DNA from: Cupriavidus taiwanensis LMG 19424
Lineage (GTDB): Bacteria; Pseudomonadota; Gammaproteobacteria; Burkholderiales; Burkholderiaceae
Direction of reading: 5' to 3'
Assembly: GCF_000069785.1 (NCBI RefSeq)
Contig: NC_010530.1
Coordinates: 2,288,001 to 2,352,000, forward strand
Length of the DNA: 64,000 nucleotides
This document shows, one piece after another, positions 17,278 through 26,755 of this stretch. The position numbers and the translations under genes are program-made. The notes beneath the pieces are model-generated. The model was not told where the DNA came from. It searched no databases and saw only the letters and a list, made by a program, of their open reading frames with translations. The stretch's first letter is position 1; every line of letters starts with the position of its first letter.

Positions 17278-17604
17278 GTGAAGAAGAAGGAAATCCCGCC
17301 TAGGCCACCCAGCCGACGGCAACTGCAGTCCCAGCAATTCGCGGCGTACCGCCTCAGCGAGGCCCCGGTGATCGTGCACCTGTCCAACGGCGCCCGGCTG
17401 CACGGGCTGGTGCTGGCCGCGGACGACTTCGTGCTGCTGCTTGGCCGGCAACCCGACGACATCCAGCCCACGGTGGTCTACAAGCGCGCCATCTGCCTGA
17501 TCACGCCGGCCACGGCGCCGGAACTGGTGGTCGAGGCGACGGAGACGGTCTCCGCGCCAGAGTTCGTGCCTATCTATATCCCGCGTACCCGCAAACGCCG
17601 CTAG
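17278..17604 (+). CDS. Hfq-like (Sm-fold) small protein
   Basis: The 108-residue frame from a GTG at 17278 (GGAG seven bases upstream) starts VKKKEIPP. From about residue 18 it aligns with Hfq: LQSQQFAAYRLSEAPVIVHL matches the Hfq N-terminal helix and first strand, LSNGARLHG the Sm1 turn, DDFVLLL the next strand, and VVYKRAIC the Sm2 signature YKHAI with Arg for His. The equivalents of E. coli Gln8, Asp40, Phe42, Tyr55 and Lys56 are kept. A four-residue insertion precedes the Sm2 strand. The tail is about 30 residues and ends with PRTRKRR. Hfq binds small RNAs and A-rich mRNA; this paralogue may have altered RNA preference. It stands 234 bases before fliC. A longer frame to an ATG at 17011 exists but looks non-coding. 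Confidence 0.75.
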   Translation: MKKKEIPPRPPSRRQLQSQQFAAYRLSEAPVIVHLSNGARLHGLVLAADDFVLLLGRQPDDIQPTVVYKRAICLITPATAPELVVEATETVSAPEFVPIYIPRTRKRR

Positions 17605-17715
17605 GCACGCCGGCGGCCGAACCGCTTTTCCATCCCCGCCGCGCCCGCCGCACCTTCCCACGCGGCCCACGTCAGGCCCTGCCGGCACGCCACGAAACTA
17701 TCGCGGAGATCACTC

Positions 17716-17742
17716 TAAACCTTTGCCTTGCCCGGTCGATAA
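17716..17742 (+). promoter_or_regulatory. Sigma-28 (FliA) promoter of fliC
   Basis: TAAACCTT, 11 bases, GTCGATAA matches the flagellar sigma-28 consensus TAAAGTTT-N11-GCCGATAA with exact spacing; the core TAAA and CGATAA are perfect. It stands 96 bases before the fliC ATG. Confidence 0.88.
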
Positions 17743-17838
17743 CCCAAGCAACGGAGGCACTCTACGCCCTGCAAAGCAGGCCGCCAACGTTACGGCACTA
17801 GCCGGAATGCCCAAAACTTTGCATATAGGAGTCGTACC

Positions 17839-19071
17839 ATGGCGCAAGTCATTAACACCAATTCGTTGTCTCTGATGACTCAGAACAACATGAACGCTTC
17901 GCAATCGTCGCTGAACACGGCGATCCAGCGCCTGTCGTCGGGCCTGCGCATCAACAGCGCCAAGGACGACGCCGCCGGCCAGGCCATTGCGAACCGCTTC
18001 ACCGCCAACATCAAGGGCCTGACGCAAGCCCAGCGCAACGCCAACGACGGCATCTCGCTGGCGCAGACCACCGAAGGCGCGCTGACCGAAGTCAACAACA
18101 ACCTGCAGCGCATCCGTGAACTGAGCGTGCAGGCCGCCAACGGCTCGAACTCGGCTTCGGACCTGAAGTCGATCCAGGACGAAATCAAGCAGCGCCTGCA
18201 AGAAATCGACCGCACTTCCGCCCAGACCGATTTCAACGGCGTGAAGGTGCTGTCGTCGGCCGCCAAGGATCTGACCATCCAGGTCGGCGCCAACGATTCG
18301 GAAACGATCACCATCGACCTGGAAGAAATCAGCTCGACGACGCTGAACCTGACCAGCTTCAACGTCAACGGCCCGAAGGCCCGCGGCGCCAACACGTTCG
18401 ACGGCGCTGCCGTGGCCACGACGGCTGCCCACGCCGCTGCGGCTGACTTCCAGGCAGTGTTCGGTTCCAGCACCGCGCTGACCACCTCGTCTGTGACCGA
18501 AACCACCGCCGGCACGCTGGCCACCAAGCTGGGCGTAGCTTCGGGCAGCGTTGCCTTCACCAACCGCGCCATCGTCGATGGCAACGGCAACTGGTTCGCT
18601 GAAGTCACGATCAGCCCGGCCAGCGCCGCAGAATCGACCGCGCTGAAGGCCAGCGGCTTCGACATCGCCAACGGCTCCAGCCAGACGTTCTACGTCGGCA
18701 TCGACGCCGCCAACCCGACCTCGACCTCGGGCACGACCGCCACCTACAGCATCGACACCTCGAAGATCGACGTGTCGGCCCTGCAGCGTGGCGCCACCAG
18801 CAACCCGCTGGCCGCCATCGACGCCGCCCTGCAAAAGGTGGACGACCTGCGCAGCTCGCTGGGCGCGGTGCAGAACCGCTTTGACTCGGTGATCGCCAAC
18901 CTGGGCACCACCGTGACCAACCTGTCGGCTTCGCGCTCGCGCATCCAGGACGCAGACTACGCCACGGAAGTGTCGAACATGACCCGCGCGCAGATCCTGC
19001 AACAGGCTGGCACCTCGGTTCTGGCGCAAGCCAACCAGACCACGCAGAACGTGCTGTCGCTGCTGCGCTAA
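17839..19071 (+). CDS. fliC: Flagellin
   Basis: FliC polymerises into the flagellar filament. The 410-residue protein has the conserved D0/D1 ends: MAQVINTNSLSLMTQNNMNA and LSSGLRINSAKDDAAGQAIA at the N-terminus, with LQRIRELSVQA (the TLR5-recognised region in many flagellins), and a C-terminus with SRIQDADYATEVSNMTRAQI and QANQTTQNVLSLLR. The central part (about 170-300) is variable and Ser/Thr/Ala-rich, suited to O-glycosylation. AGGAGTCG precedes the ATG at 17839. Transcription should start from the sigma-28 promoter upstream and stop at the strong hairpin at 19095. The OGT and sugar genes 5 kb downstream make glycosylation of this flagellin likely. Confidence 0.98.
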   Translation: MAQVINTNSLSLMTQNNMNASQSSLNTAIQRLSSGLRINSAKDDAAGQAIANRFTANIKGLTQAQRNANDGISLAQTTEGALTEVNNNLQRIRELSVQAANGSNSASDLKSIQDEIKQRLQEIDRTSAQTDFNGVKVLSSAAKDLTIQVGANDSETITIDLEEISSTTLNLTSFNVNGPKARGANTFDGAAVATTAAHAAAADFQAVFGSSTALTTSSVTETTAGTLATKLGVASGSVAFTNRAIVDGNGNWFAEVTISPASAAESTALKASGFDIANGSSQTFYVGIDAANPTSTSGTTATYSIDTSKIDVSALQRGATSNPLAAIDAALQKVDDLRSSLGAVQNRFDSVIANLGTTVTNLSASRSRIQDADYATEVSNMTRAQILQQAGTSVLAQANQTTQNVLSLLR

Positions 19072-19094
19072 TCGCGCCAGCGCATGGTGCAGAA

Positions 19095-19121
19095 GGCTGG
19101 GCCGCAAGGCCCGGCCTTTTT
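19095..19121 (+). terminator. Rho-independent terminator of fliC
   Basis: A nine-bp stem (GGCTGGGCC with GGCCCGGCC, one T-G pair) with a GCAA loop is followed by five T. It starts 23 bases after the fliC stop, so flaG and fliD probably need their own promoter or read-through. Confidence 0.88.
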
Positions 19122-19239
19122 GCCACGGCACGCGGCCAGCGTCGCCGGAATGCTTCGCAGGCAGGCAGCCGTCTCACTGCCTGCCTGCAAAGCGTTTCAA
19201 ACCCCGTAGTCAACCTCGCCAAACCGGATGGAGCAGCAG

Positions 19240-19620
19240 ATGGCACCTTCCCCGACAGTGAATCCAGGCACGGTGCGCCTGTCGCGCGATGTGTTTTCCG
19301 GCGCCTCGGTGCCGGCCAGCGCACCTCATGTCGCCACTGGCGCAAACGACGCCGCCGTGGTGGCGGTCGCGCCGGCACAGGAACTGCCTGGCGTGCATGG
19401 CGGCGACACCGGGGCAGCCTTACGCGAGTTGGGTGAGGCGCTGAAGGCCACGTCGATCGGGCTGCGCTTCGAGATCGACGAAGACACCCATCGCGTCGTC
19501 ACCAAGGTCATCGACAAGGAAACCGGAGAACTGATCCGGCAGGTGCCGACCGAAGAGGTCATGCGCATCGCCCGGGCGATCGACAAGCTGCAGGGGCTGT
19601 TCATCAGCCAGGCCGCCTGA
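19240..19620 (+). CDS. flaG: FlaG family protein
   Basis: FlaG proteins influence filament length. The 126-residue protein has a variable, Ala/Pro-rich first half and a conserved FlaG domain (about 65-125) with GLRFEIDEDTHRVVTKVIDK and EVMRIARAIDKLQGLF. The ATG at 19240 is preferred because GGAG stands six bases before it; an in-frame ATG at 19228 would add four residues. It lies between fliC and fliD, the usual order in beta-proteobacteria. Confidence 0.93.
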   Translation: MAPSPTVNPGTVRLSRDVFSGASVPASAPHVATGANDAAVVAVAPAQELPGVHGGDTGAALRELGEALKATSIGLRFEIDEDTHRVVTKVIDKETGELIRQVPTEEVMRIARAIDKLQGLFISQAA

Positions 19621-19681
19621 CGACACGCCGCATCGCAGTCCGCCATCCGAACATCAGTGGAAAAGAAAAGGCACGACCATC

Positions 19682-21088
19682 ATGGCAACGATCTCCTCCC
19701 TCGGTATCGGCTCCAACCTGGAGCTGAACACTCTGCTGCAGAACCTGGAAACGGCCGAACGTGCCCCGCTGACGGCAATCAATAACCAGGCCAAGAGCTA
19801 CCAGACCAAGCTGTCGGCGTTCAGCCAGGTCCAGAGTGTGCTTTCCGCCTACCAGGCCGCGGCCAAGAAGCTGTCCGAGGCAGCTACCTTCGGTGCGGTC
19901 AAGGCTAGCGTCGGCTCGGCCGACGTGCTGTCCGTCACGACAGCATCGAATGCCGTGCCGGGCAACTACAGCATCACCGTGAACACGCTCGCCACCGCAC
20001 AGTCGCTGGTGAGCGGTAACGTTGCCGACCAGAAGGCAGTCATCGGCGGCGGCGACATTGTCTTCGACTTCGGCGAAGCCGTTGCGACCGGCGGGGCCGC
20101 GACCACCACAAAGACAGTCACGATTCCCGCCGGCTCGTCGCTCGAAGGCATGCGCGACGCCATCAACAAGGCGGGCATCGGCGTGACCGCCAGCATCATC
20201 AACGACGGCTCGGCCAGCCCCTACCGCCTGGTGCTGACCGCGGACAAGACCGGTACCGCCGCCACCATGCGCGTGTCCTCCACGGATGCGGCGCTCAACA
20301 ACGTGGTCGCCTTCGATCCCACGGCCGGCGCCGGCGTGAACAAGATGGAACAGAAGGTGCCGCCGGCCAATGCCACGCTGAAGGTCAACGGCATCGACGT
20401 CGTCAGCCAGAGCAATGCGGTCGCCGACGCGGCGCAGGGCGTGACCATGAACCTGTCCAGGACCGGCACCACGACGCTGGTCGTCACGCGCGACAACGAG
20501 GCCATCAAGGCTGCGATACAAGGCTTCGTCACCGCCTACAACAACATCCAGAGCACGGCCAAGTCGCTCACCGCATTCGACACCACGGCGGGCACCTCCG
20601 CCGCGCTGACCGGCGACAATACCCTCCGCTCGATCCGCTCCAGCCTGCGCTCGATGCTGGGCGAGGCCATGGACGACGGCAAAGGCGGCAAGCTCACGCT
20701 GATGGGGATCGGCATCACGTTCGACAAGGACGGCACGATGAAGCTCGACGACACCAAGCTGAACAAGGCCCTGAAGGAGAACCTCGACGGCGTCACGGCA
20801 ATGTTCTCCGGTGTCAACGGCGCCGCGGGAATCGGCAAGCAGGCCAGCGACTATGTCGAAGGCCTGTCCAAGACCGACGGGGCCCTGAAAGTGGCGCAGG
20901 ACGGCATTACCGACACGCTCAAGGATCTCGAGGACGACTATGATCGCGTCGAGGCCCGCGTCAATGCGACCGTCGAGCGCTACAAGGCGCAGTTCACCCA
21001 GCTCGACCTGCTCGTCTCCCAGATGAACCGCACCAGCAGCTACCTGACGCAGCAGTTCTCCGCGCTGAACAACACCAGCAAGAAGTAA
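19682..21088 (+). CDS. fliD: Flagellar filament cap protein
   Basis: FliD forms the cap that guides flagellin folding at the filament tip. The 468-residue protein shows the N-terminal region with SSLGIGSNLELNTLLQNLET, a middle domain with Ser/Thr/Ala-rich strands, and a C-terminal coiled coil (about 400-460) with LEDDYDRVEARVNATVERYK and LVSQMNRTSSYLTQQF. Its length is normal for the family. It follows flaG by 61 bases and is probably co-transcribed with fliS and fliT. Confidence 0.97.
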   Translation: MATISSLGIGSNLELNTLLQNLETAERAPLTAINNQAKSYQTKLSAFSQVQSVLSAYQAAAKKLSEAATFGAVKASVGSADVLSVTTASNAVPGNYSITVNTLATAQSLVSGNVADQKAVIGGGDIVFDFGEAVATGGAATTTKTVTIPAGSSLEGMRDAINKAGIGVTASIINDGSASPYRLVLTADKTGTAATMRVSSTDAALNNVVAFDPTAGAGVNKMEQKVPPANATLKVNGIDVVSQSNAVADAAQGVTMNLSRTGTTTLVVTRDNEAIKAAIQGFVTAYNNIQSTAKSLTAFDTTAGTSAALTGDNTLRSIRSSLRSMLGEAMDDGKGGKLTLMGIGITFDKDGTMKLDDTKLNKALKENLDGVTAMFSGVNGAAGIGKQASDYVEGLSKTDGALKVAQDGITDTLKDLEDDYDRVEARVNATVERYKAQFTQLDLLVSQMNRTSSYLTQQFSALNNTSKK

Positions 21089-21125
21089 GCAGCCGCGCCT
21101 GACAGAGCCAGAGGAAGCCAAGCCA

Positions 21126-21551
21126 ATGTTCGCCCGCCAAGCCGCAAATGCCTACGCCCAGGTGGGCGTACAGACCGGCGCCATGAGCGCCAGCCCGCAC
21201 AAGCTGATTGCCATGCTGTACGACGGTGCCCGCGCGGCGATTGCGCGGGCCAGATTCCACCTTGACGGGGGCGACATTGCCGGGCGCGGCAACGCCATCT
21301 CCAAGGCCATCGACATCATCGACAACGGGCTGCGCGCCGTACTGGACCATGATGCCGGCGGCGAGATTTCCGCCAACCTCGAGGCCCTCTATGAATACAT
21401 GGTGCGCCGGCTGATGCTGGCCAACCTTCGCAGCGATGCCACGCTGCTCGGCGAAGTCGATGCCCTGCTGGAAAGCCTTGCGTCGGCTTGGGCGCAGATC
21501 GATGAAGCCGGCCAGGCCGCCGAGCCGAGGGCCGCTCTACAGGACAACTGA
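21126..21551 (+). CDS. fliS: Flagellin export chaperone FliS
   Basis: FliS binds the C-terminus of flagellin in the cytosol and prevents early polymerisation. The 141-residue protein carries the family features: Tyr-Ala near the start (ANAYAQVGVQT), SPHKLIAMLYDGA, and the helix GGEISANLEALYEYMVRRL. It lies 37 bases after fliD, and its TGA is one base before the fliT ATG. Confidence 0.96.
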   Translation: MFARQAANAYAQVGVQTGAMSASPHKLIAMLYDGARAAIARARFHLDGGDIAGRGNAISKAIDIIDNGLRAVLDHDAGGEISANLEALYEYMVRRLMLANLRSDATLLGEVDALLESLASAWAQIDEAGQAAEPRAALQDN

Positions 21552-21552
21552 A

Positions 21553-21900
21553 ATGCGCACTCCCTCCGCTCCCGCGTTTTCTCCGATCGTCTCGTGCTAC
21601 GAGCGCATTCTTGCATTGTCGGCTCGCATGCTGGAAGCCGCCCATGCCTCGGACTGGGACGCCGTGGCCGCCTTGCAGCACGGCTATCTGGCGGAAGTCG
21701 AGCACCTGCGGCAACTGGACCACGACGCACCGTTCTCCGATGCAGAACGCATGCGGCGCTACCAGTTGCTGGACCGCATCCTGACCTACGATGCGCGTAT
21801 CCGCGACCTGGCCATGCCGCGACTGAAACGGCTCGGCAACCTGCTCACCAGCTCGCGCCGCCAGATCGAGCTGTCGGCGGCGTACGGCGCCACGGCCTGA
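21553..21900 (+). CDS. fliT: FliT-like flagellar chaperone
   Basis: The 115-residue protein, all helical, begins at an ATG one base after the fliS stop. It shows the pattern SCYERILALSARMLEAAHASDW followed by three predicted helices, as in FliT. FliT is the export chaperone of FliD and in enterics also inhibits FlhDC. Sequence similarity in this family is low, so the call rests partly on position after fliS. Confidence 0.8.
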   Translation: MRTPSAPAFSPIVSCYERILALSARMLEAAHASDWDAVAALQHGYLAEVEHLRQLDHDAPFSDAERMRRYQLLDRILTYDARIRDLAMPRLKRLGNLLTSSRRQIELSAAYGATA

Positions 21901-21936
21901 CCCCATTCCGCCACCACTCGCGCCGCATAACCGACC

Positions 21937-23259
21937 ATGACCGGCATCCTAGTGCCGCCAGGCCTGGCCGCCGGTCAGGCAGCAGACGCGCAAGCGCTGC
22001 GCCCCGCCCTGGCCATCGACAAGCTGGCCGCGCTGCTTCCGGTACCTGAGACCACCGAGTCCAGCGTCCGAAATTCGACCGGGCAGGCGGTACGCAACAG
22101 CCAGCATGCCGGACCCGCCGGTGCCGCGGGCCAGGGCGCCTTGGTGCCTGGCACGTCCACGCGCGAATCACTGAGCGTGGCCGCACGCGCCATCCTTGCC
22201 GTGATGGACGGCACCGAGAACGGACCGGTACAACGCGCATCGCCGCTGCTGGGCGCCGCACCGTCACCCGCATCCGTGCCGGCTGCCGCAGCGGCACTAT
22301 CGAACGCCGTCAGCCAGAGCGGGCTGTTCTACGAGTCCCATCTGGCCCAGTGGTTCGCCGGCGCCCGTGCCTTGCCCGGCATCCTCCAGGAACCGCAGGC
22401 CGCTATCCCGCGCCCGCAGGGACCTTCTGCCACGCCCGGCCCGGCGCCTTCGGCCAGCGGCACGCCCGCGGCCGGGTTGCTGACATATGGGGGCGCGGCA
22501 ACGACCGGCGAACCGCCAAGATTCGCGACACCGGCGTTGATTCCGGCTTCGCAGGTATTGGCCGAAGCCCTGGCATCGCCGCGCAACCCGCGCGTCGGCC
22601 ACAGTCACGCGGCTGCCGAGCGCGCGGTGCGCGACGGCGCGGGCACGACCGCGGCCTACAGCCACGCAGCGGCCGGCGACTTGCCGATGCCGCGGCCTTC
22701 CGCGGCGTCGCTGGCTACGCAGGCTTACCAGACGACGGCCGATGCGGGCCGCGCCGCCGATATGCAGTCTGCCGCCCCGCGCGGCGCCGACCTGCCGGAG
22801 CAGGCGCAGGCAGACGCAGCGCGCCAGTCCACGCCGGCCGGTCCGGCTATCCACCCGGCCACCGAAGGCCTGGTACGCCAGCAGCTGGAACTCCTTGCCA
22901 CGCAGCAGTTCCGCTTTGCCGGCGAGGCCTGGCCCGGGGTGCCGCTCGCATGGGACCTCCGGCGCAGCGACGCCGACGGCAGCGCCGATGCACACGATGG
23001 CGGCGCGCGCCCCTGGACGAGCCGCATGTTGCTGCAATTGCCCAGCCTCGGCGCCGTCGAGGCAGTGCTGACGCTGGGGCCCGCCGGCCTGGAAGCGCAC
23101 GTAGCAACTCCCGACAGCAACATTGCCGCCCGCTTTATCGCGGCCCGACCACTGTTGCGCAGCCGGCTCGAAGCCCAAGGCATCGCGCTGCAGCGCCTTA
23201 ACGTGCAGACCCGGGACACGCTGGAGACGGGCGCGCCGGACAGCAGCAGCAAGCCATGA
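21937..23259 (+). CDS. FliK-like hook-length control domain protein (second copy)
   Basis: The 440-residue protein is mostly Ala/Pro/Gly-rich and probably disordered (1-300). The C-terminal 100 residues form a FliK-type hook domain (Flg_hook) with MLLQLPSLGAVEAVLTLGP, VATPDSNIAARFIAARPLLR and LEAQGIALQRLNVQTRDT. It differs from the canonical fliK at 38550, which has a longer and better conserved domain. Its stop overlaps the FlhB-like gene by four bases (ATGA), so the two are translationally coupled. Together they may replace or tune the FliK-FlhB substrate-specificity switch. Confidence 0.82.
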   Translation: MTGILVPPGLAAGQAADAQALRPALAIDKLAALLPVPETTESSVRNSTGQAVRNSQHAGPAGAAGQGALVPGTSTRESLSVAARAILAVMDGTENGPVQRASPLLGAAPSPASVPAAAAALSNAVSQSGLFYESHLAQWFAGARALPGILQEPQAAIPRPQGPSATPGPAPSASGTPAAGLLTYGGAATTGEPPRFATPALIPASQVLAEALASPRNPRVGHSHAAAERAVRDGAGTTAAYSHAAAGDLPMPRPSAASLATQAYQTTADAGRAADMQSAAPRGADLPEQAQADAARQSTPAGPAIHPATEGLVRQQLELLATQQFRFAGEAWPGVPLAWDLRRSDADGSADAHDGGARPWTSRMLLQLPSLGAVEAVLTLGPAGLEAHVATPDSNIAARFIAARPLLRSRLEAQGIALQRLNVQTRDTLETGAPDSSSKP

Positions 23260-23546
23260 GCGATACCGGCCACGACCGCGGCGCGGCGGTCGCGCTCTCG
23301 TACCAGCCCAGCGACAAGGCGCCTCGGATCGTCGCCAAGGGCTACGGCGTGGTGGCGGAGGCGATCATCGCCCGCGCCAAAGAGGCGGGCGTCTATGTGC
23401 ACGACTCGCCCACGCTGGTCAACCTGCTGATGCAGGTTGACCTTGACAGCCAGATCCCGCCGCAGCTGTATGTGGCGGTGGCCGAGTTACTGGCGTGGCT
23501 GTACCAGCTGGAAGCCGGCACCATTGCCGAGCTGCCACGGCCATGA
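23256..23546 (+). CDS. Free-standing FlhB C-terminal domain homologue (FhlB)
   Basis: The 96-residue protein corresponds to the cytoplasmic C-terminal part of FlhB, after the autocleavage site: APRIVAKGYGVVAEAIIARA, VYVHDSPTLVNLLMQVDLDSQ and IPPQLYVAVAELLAWLYQLE. The NPTH cleavage motif and the membrane part are absent. Such short proteins (FhlB/YlqH type) can partly replace the FlhB C-terminus in the export switch. It overlaps the preceding FliK-like gene by four bases, which supports a joint role in hook-length or export control. Confidence 0.88.
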   Translation: MSDTGHDRGAAVALSYQPSDKAPRIVAKGYGVVAEAIIARAKEAGVYVHDSPTLVNLLMQVDLDSQIPPQLYVAVAELLAWLYQLEAGTIAELPRP

Positions 23547-23738
23547 CTGGCGCCCTTGCCCCGCGGCGGCGCGGCGCATCGTGCCCGCCGGGCCCGCCGT
23601 GCGCATCCCCACCGGAGAAATAGGCGCGATTTGGCCCTGTGTTCGGCCCGGCGTTGCGAAGATCCCTTTGTTACATTGACCCGGCCTTGCCTGGCAATGT
23701 ACGGCGAGGCCACCTTTCGCCACCGGAGACCCGCCGCA

Positions 23739-25988
23739 ATGCCTCGCCATATTCCTGCAGCCGCCGCGCCGCAACGTCTGCTAGACAAGGCTCGTGCCCA
23801 ATTCCAGGCAGACGACTATGCGGGCGCCTTGAAAACCCTCGGCCAGGCCGAGCGCATCGGCGTGCGAACGGTCGACAAGCATTTCCTGAAGGCGGCGAGC
23901 CTGTACAAGCTGGACCGACACGATGAAGCGCTGGCCGCCGTGGAAACGGCCCTGGAGTCCCATCCGAAACACGCGCGGGTCCTTGCGCTGGCCGGGGCGA
24001 TCGAAGTACAACGCGCGCGGTACCAGCGCGCGGCGGAACTGCTGAAACGCAGCCTGGACATCGATCCCAAGGGGCACGGCGTATGGCAGGAGTACGCGGC
24101 GGTGCTATACCGCCTGATGGACTATGAAGGGTCCCGCCTCGCCGGTCTCCAGGCGTTGCGCCTGGCACCCAATGACTCTGCGGCGCTCGGCAATTATGCG
24201 TCCGCGCTGCGCGAAACGGGCGAATCAGTCGAAGCAATCGCCTATTTCCGCAAGGCATGCGCGGTGGATCCCACCCACCGCCACAACCGCACCAACCTGC
24301 TGTTCGCGTGCCTCTACGACGACAAGACGGATGCCGCGCAGATCCTGCGCGAAACGCAGTCGTGGGCACAAACGCTGGCGGCCCTTGCGGCCGTGGCGCC
24401 GCCCTCCTGGCCGACGCGCCAGGGCCGCGTGCGCCTGGGGGTCTTCTCCAATGACCTGCGGCTTCACGCGTGCGCATACTTCCTGATCCCCCTGCTTGCC
24501 AACCTCGACCGCAACCGCTTCGAGGTGGTCCTGGTGTCGCTGAGCCCGGCGCTGGACCACATCACCGAGAAGATCCGCCAGTACGCCGACGAGTTCCTGG
24601 ATGTGTCGCGCAAGCGCGAAGAAGAAGTCGTGACCATGGTGCGGGCAGCAGGGCTGGATGCCCTGGTCGACCTGGGCGGCTACGCCGGCGCGTCGCCGCT
24701 GACATACATGGTGCACCAGCTCGCCCCGGTACAGCTGACCTGGCTGGGCTATCCCGGCACGACCGGCATGCGGCAGATCGGCTACCGCATCACCGACGGC
24801 ATTGGCGACCCGGCGGGCAGCGACAAGCACTACACCGAGACCCTGCTCCGCGCCAGCGTGTTTTGCGCATACCACCCGCTGGTCACCAATCCGCTCGGCA
24901 TCTACGCGCGGCGTTACCGCGTGAACGACACGCCGGCGCTCGCCAACGGCTATATCACGTTCGGCGCATGCCATAGCATGGCAAAGCTGACGGCGCCGAC
25001 GCTGCGGCTGTGGGCGGCGGTGCTGGCCGCCTGCCCGGGCAGCCGCTTGCTGATCGAGGCCAGCGGACTCGACCAGGACAGCCTGCGCGGGCGCACGCTG
25101 GCACGACTCCAGGCAAACGGCATCGATACCGCGCGTGTCGACCTGGTCGCCCGCAACAGTGCCAACCAGTACGTGACCTACCATCGCATCGACATCGCCC
25201 TGGATACCACACCGGTTACCGGCGGCACCACGACCTGCGACACGCTGTGGATGGGCGTGCCGGTGGTTTCCCTGGCCGGCAGCATGTTCCACCAGCGCGT
25301 CTCCGCCCCCTTCCTGCACGCGACCGGTCTCGACGACCTGATCTGCGACACCCCGCAGCGCTATGTCGAAGTGGCCAGCGCGCTCGCCGCCGATGTCGCC
25401 CAGCTCAATGCGCTGCGGCAATCGCTGCGCCAGCGCGTCGAGAGCAGCGCAATGTGCGACGCTGCCGGATTCGCCCGCTGGTTCGAGGCCCAGCTTGCGG
25501 AACTGGTCGGCCAGCGCAAGGCGGTGCCGGCCGCGGAGACGCCCCAAGCCTATGGCGGCGTGCATTTCGGCGGAAAATGGCATAGCTACCAGGACATCGT
25601 GATGTCCGTCGCAGCGCATCTGCACCGGCGCGAGTACGAACCGCTGCGCAACCTGCTGGAAAACCTTACCTCGTCGTGGTATCGCCACTGGCTGGTCGCC
25701 TACGCGCTCGCCGTGATCGAACGCGAGGGCGGCGATGCCGCCTACGCCATCGAACTGCTGATCGAGAGCATCGGGATGCGGCCTTATGCGCTGCCCCTGT
25801 ACCGGCTGCTGGCGCACTGGCTGAAGCAGGACGGACTGGACCAGGGTTCACTGGCCCAGCTGTTGCAGGATCAGTTCGGGCTGACGCTGGAATCCCTCGA
25901 GGCGTCCCCGGTGCCGACGGTATTCGACGTGCTCGGCATTGCCGTGCAGGCGGCAACGCCGGTGCAAGTGGAGGTTGCCGCAGCATGA
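23739..25988 (+). CDS. TPR-containing O-GlcNAc-transferase-type (GT41) glycosyltransferase
   Basis: The 749-residue protein starts at an ATG with GGAG 11 bases upstream. TPR-like helical repeats fill about 10-225. The GT41 (OGT) domain follows: [17 protein letters not shown] (catalytic-region His about 243), [14 protein letters not shown], Lys about 416 in HSMAKLT and [22 protein letters not shown]. About 150 helical residues form the C-terminus. The family transfers sugar, usually from UDP-GlcNAc, to Ser/Thr of proteins in the cytosol. Related enzymes glycosylate flagellin, and the gene lies between filament genes and CDP-sugar genes, so flagellin is the likely acceptor. It overlaps rfbF by four bases (ATGA). 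The donor sugar is open. Confidence 0.92.
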   Translation: MPRHIPAAAAPQRLLDKARAQFQADDYAGALKTLGQAERIGVRTVDKHFLKAASLYKLDRHDEALAAVETALESHPKHARVLALAGAIEVQRARYQRAAELLKRSLDIDPKGHGVWQEYAAVLYRLMDYEGSRLAGLQALRLAPNDSAALGNYASALRETGESVEAIAYFRKACAVDPTHRHNRTNLLFACLYDDKTDAAQILRETQSWAQTLAALAAVAPPSWPTRQGRVRLGVFSNDLRLHACAYFLIPLLANLDRNRFEVVLVSLSPALDHITEKIRQYADEFLDVSRKREEEVVTMVRAAGLDALVDLGGYAGASPLTYMVHQLAPVQLTWLGYPGTTGMRQIGYRITDGIGDPAGSDKHYTETLLRASVFCAYHPLVTNPLGIYARRYRVNDTPALANGYITFGACHSMAKLTAPTLRLWAAVLAACPGSRLLIEASGLDQDSLRGRTLARLQANGIDTARVDLVARNSANQYVTYHRIDIALDTTPVTGGTTTCDTLWMGVPVVSLAGSMFHQRVSAPFLHATGLDDLICDTPQRYVEVASALAADVAQLNALRQSLRQRVESSAMCDAAGFARWFEAQLAELVGQRKAVPAAETPQAYGGVHFGGKWHSYQDIVMSVAAHLHRREYEPLRNLLENLTSSWYRHWLVAYALAVIEREGGDAAYAIELLIESIGMRPYALPLYRLLAHWLKQDGLDQGSLAQLLQDQFGLTLESLEASPVPTVFDVLGIAVQAATPVQVEVAAA

Positions 25989-26755
25989 AGGCTGTCATTC
26001 TCGCAGGCGGACTCGGCACGCGCATTTCGGAGGAATCGCACCTGCGTCCGAAGCCGATGATCGAGATCGGCGGCAAGCCGATCCTGTGGCACATCATGAA
26101 GATGTACTCGTCGCATGGCGTGAACGAATTCGTGGTCTGCCTCGGCTATAAGGGCTACGTCATCAAGGAGTACTTTGCCAACTACTTCCTGCACATGTCG
26201 GATGTCACCTTCGACATGCGCGAGAACGGCGTCACCGTGCACCAGCGCAAGGCCGAACCGTGGCGCGTCACCCTGGTCGATACTGGTGAAGACTCCATGA
26301 CCGGCGGCCGCCTGCGACGCGTGCGCAGCTATCTTTCGCCGGACGAGCCCTTCTGCTTCACCTATGGCGACGGCGTCTCCGACATCGACATCTCCGCCGA
26401 GATTGCCTTTCATCGTGCGCATGGCAAGCGCGCGACCGTGGCCGCGGTGCAACCGCCCGGCCGCTATGGCGCCCTCCAGCGCGACAACGACAAGGTGGTT
26501 GGCTTCGCCGAGAAGCCGCGTGGCGATGGCGCATGGATCAACGGCGGCTTCTTCGTGTTGAACCCGCAGGTAATCGACCTGATCGATGGCGACCATGTCA
26601 GCTGGGAAGAGGCGCCGATGCGGGAACTGGCGCACAGCGGACAAATGGTGGCCTTCGAGCACCGGGGCTTCTGGCAGCCGATGGACACCCTGCGCGAGAA
26701 GAACCAGTTGGAAGAGCTATGGCAATCCGGGGCGGCGCCATGGAAAACATGGTGA
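25985..26755 (+). CDS. rfbF: Glucose-1-phosphate cytidylyltransferase
   Basis: The enzyme makes CDP-glucose from CTP and glucose-1-phosphate. The 256-residue protein carries the nucleotidyltransferase motif [18 protein letters not shown] and [19 protein letters not shown], then [22 protein letters not shown] and [13 protein letters not shown], as in RfbF of CDP-sugar pathways. The ATG overlaps the OGT stop (ATGA), and its own stop overlaps the start of rfbG. It commits the pathway to CDP-linked rather than dTDP-linked deoxysugars. Confidence 0.95.
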   Translation: MKAVILAGGLGTRISEESHLRPKPMIEIGGKPILWHIMKMYSSHGVNEFVVCLGYKGYVIKEYFANYFLHMSDVTFDMRENGVTVHQRKAEPWRVTLVDTGEDSMTGGRLRRVRSYLSPDEPFCFTYGDGVSDIDISAEIAFHRAHGKRATVAAVQPPGRYGALQRDNDKVVGFAEKPRGDGAWINGGFFVLNPQVIDLIDGDHVSWEEAPMRELAHSGQMVAFEHRGFWQPMDTLREKNQLEELWQSGAAPWKTW

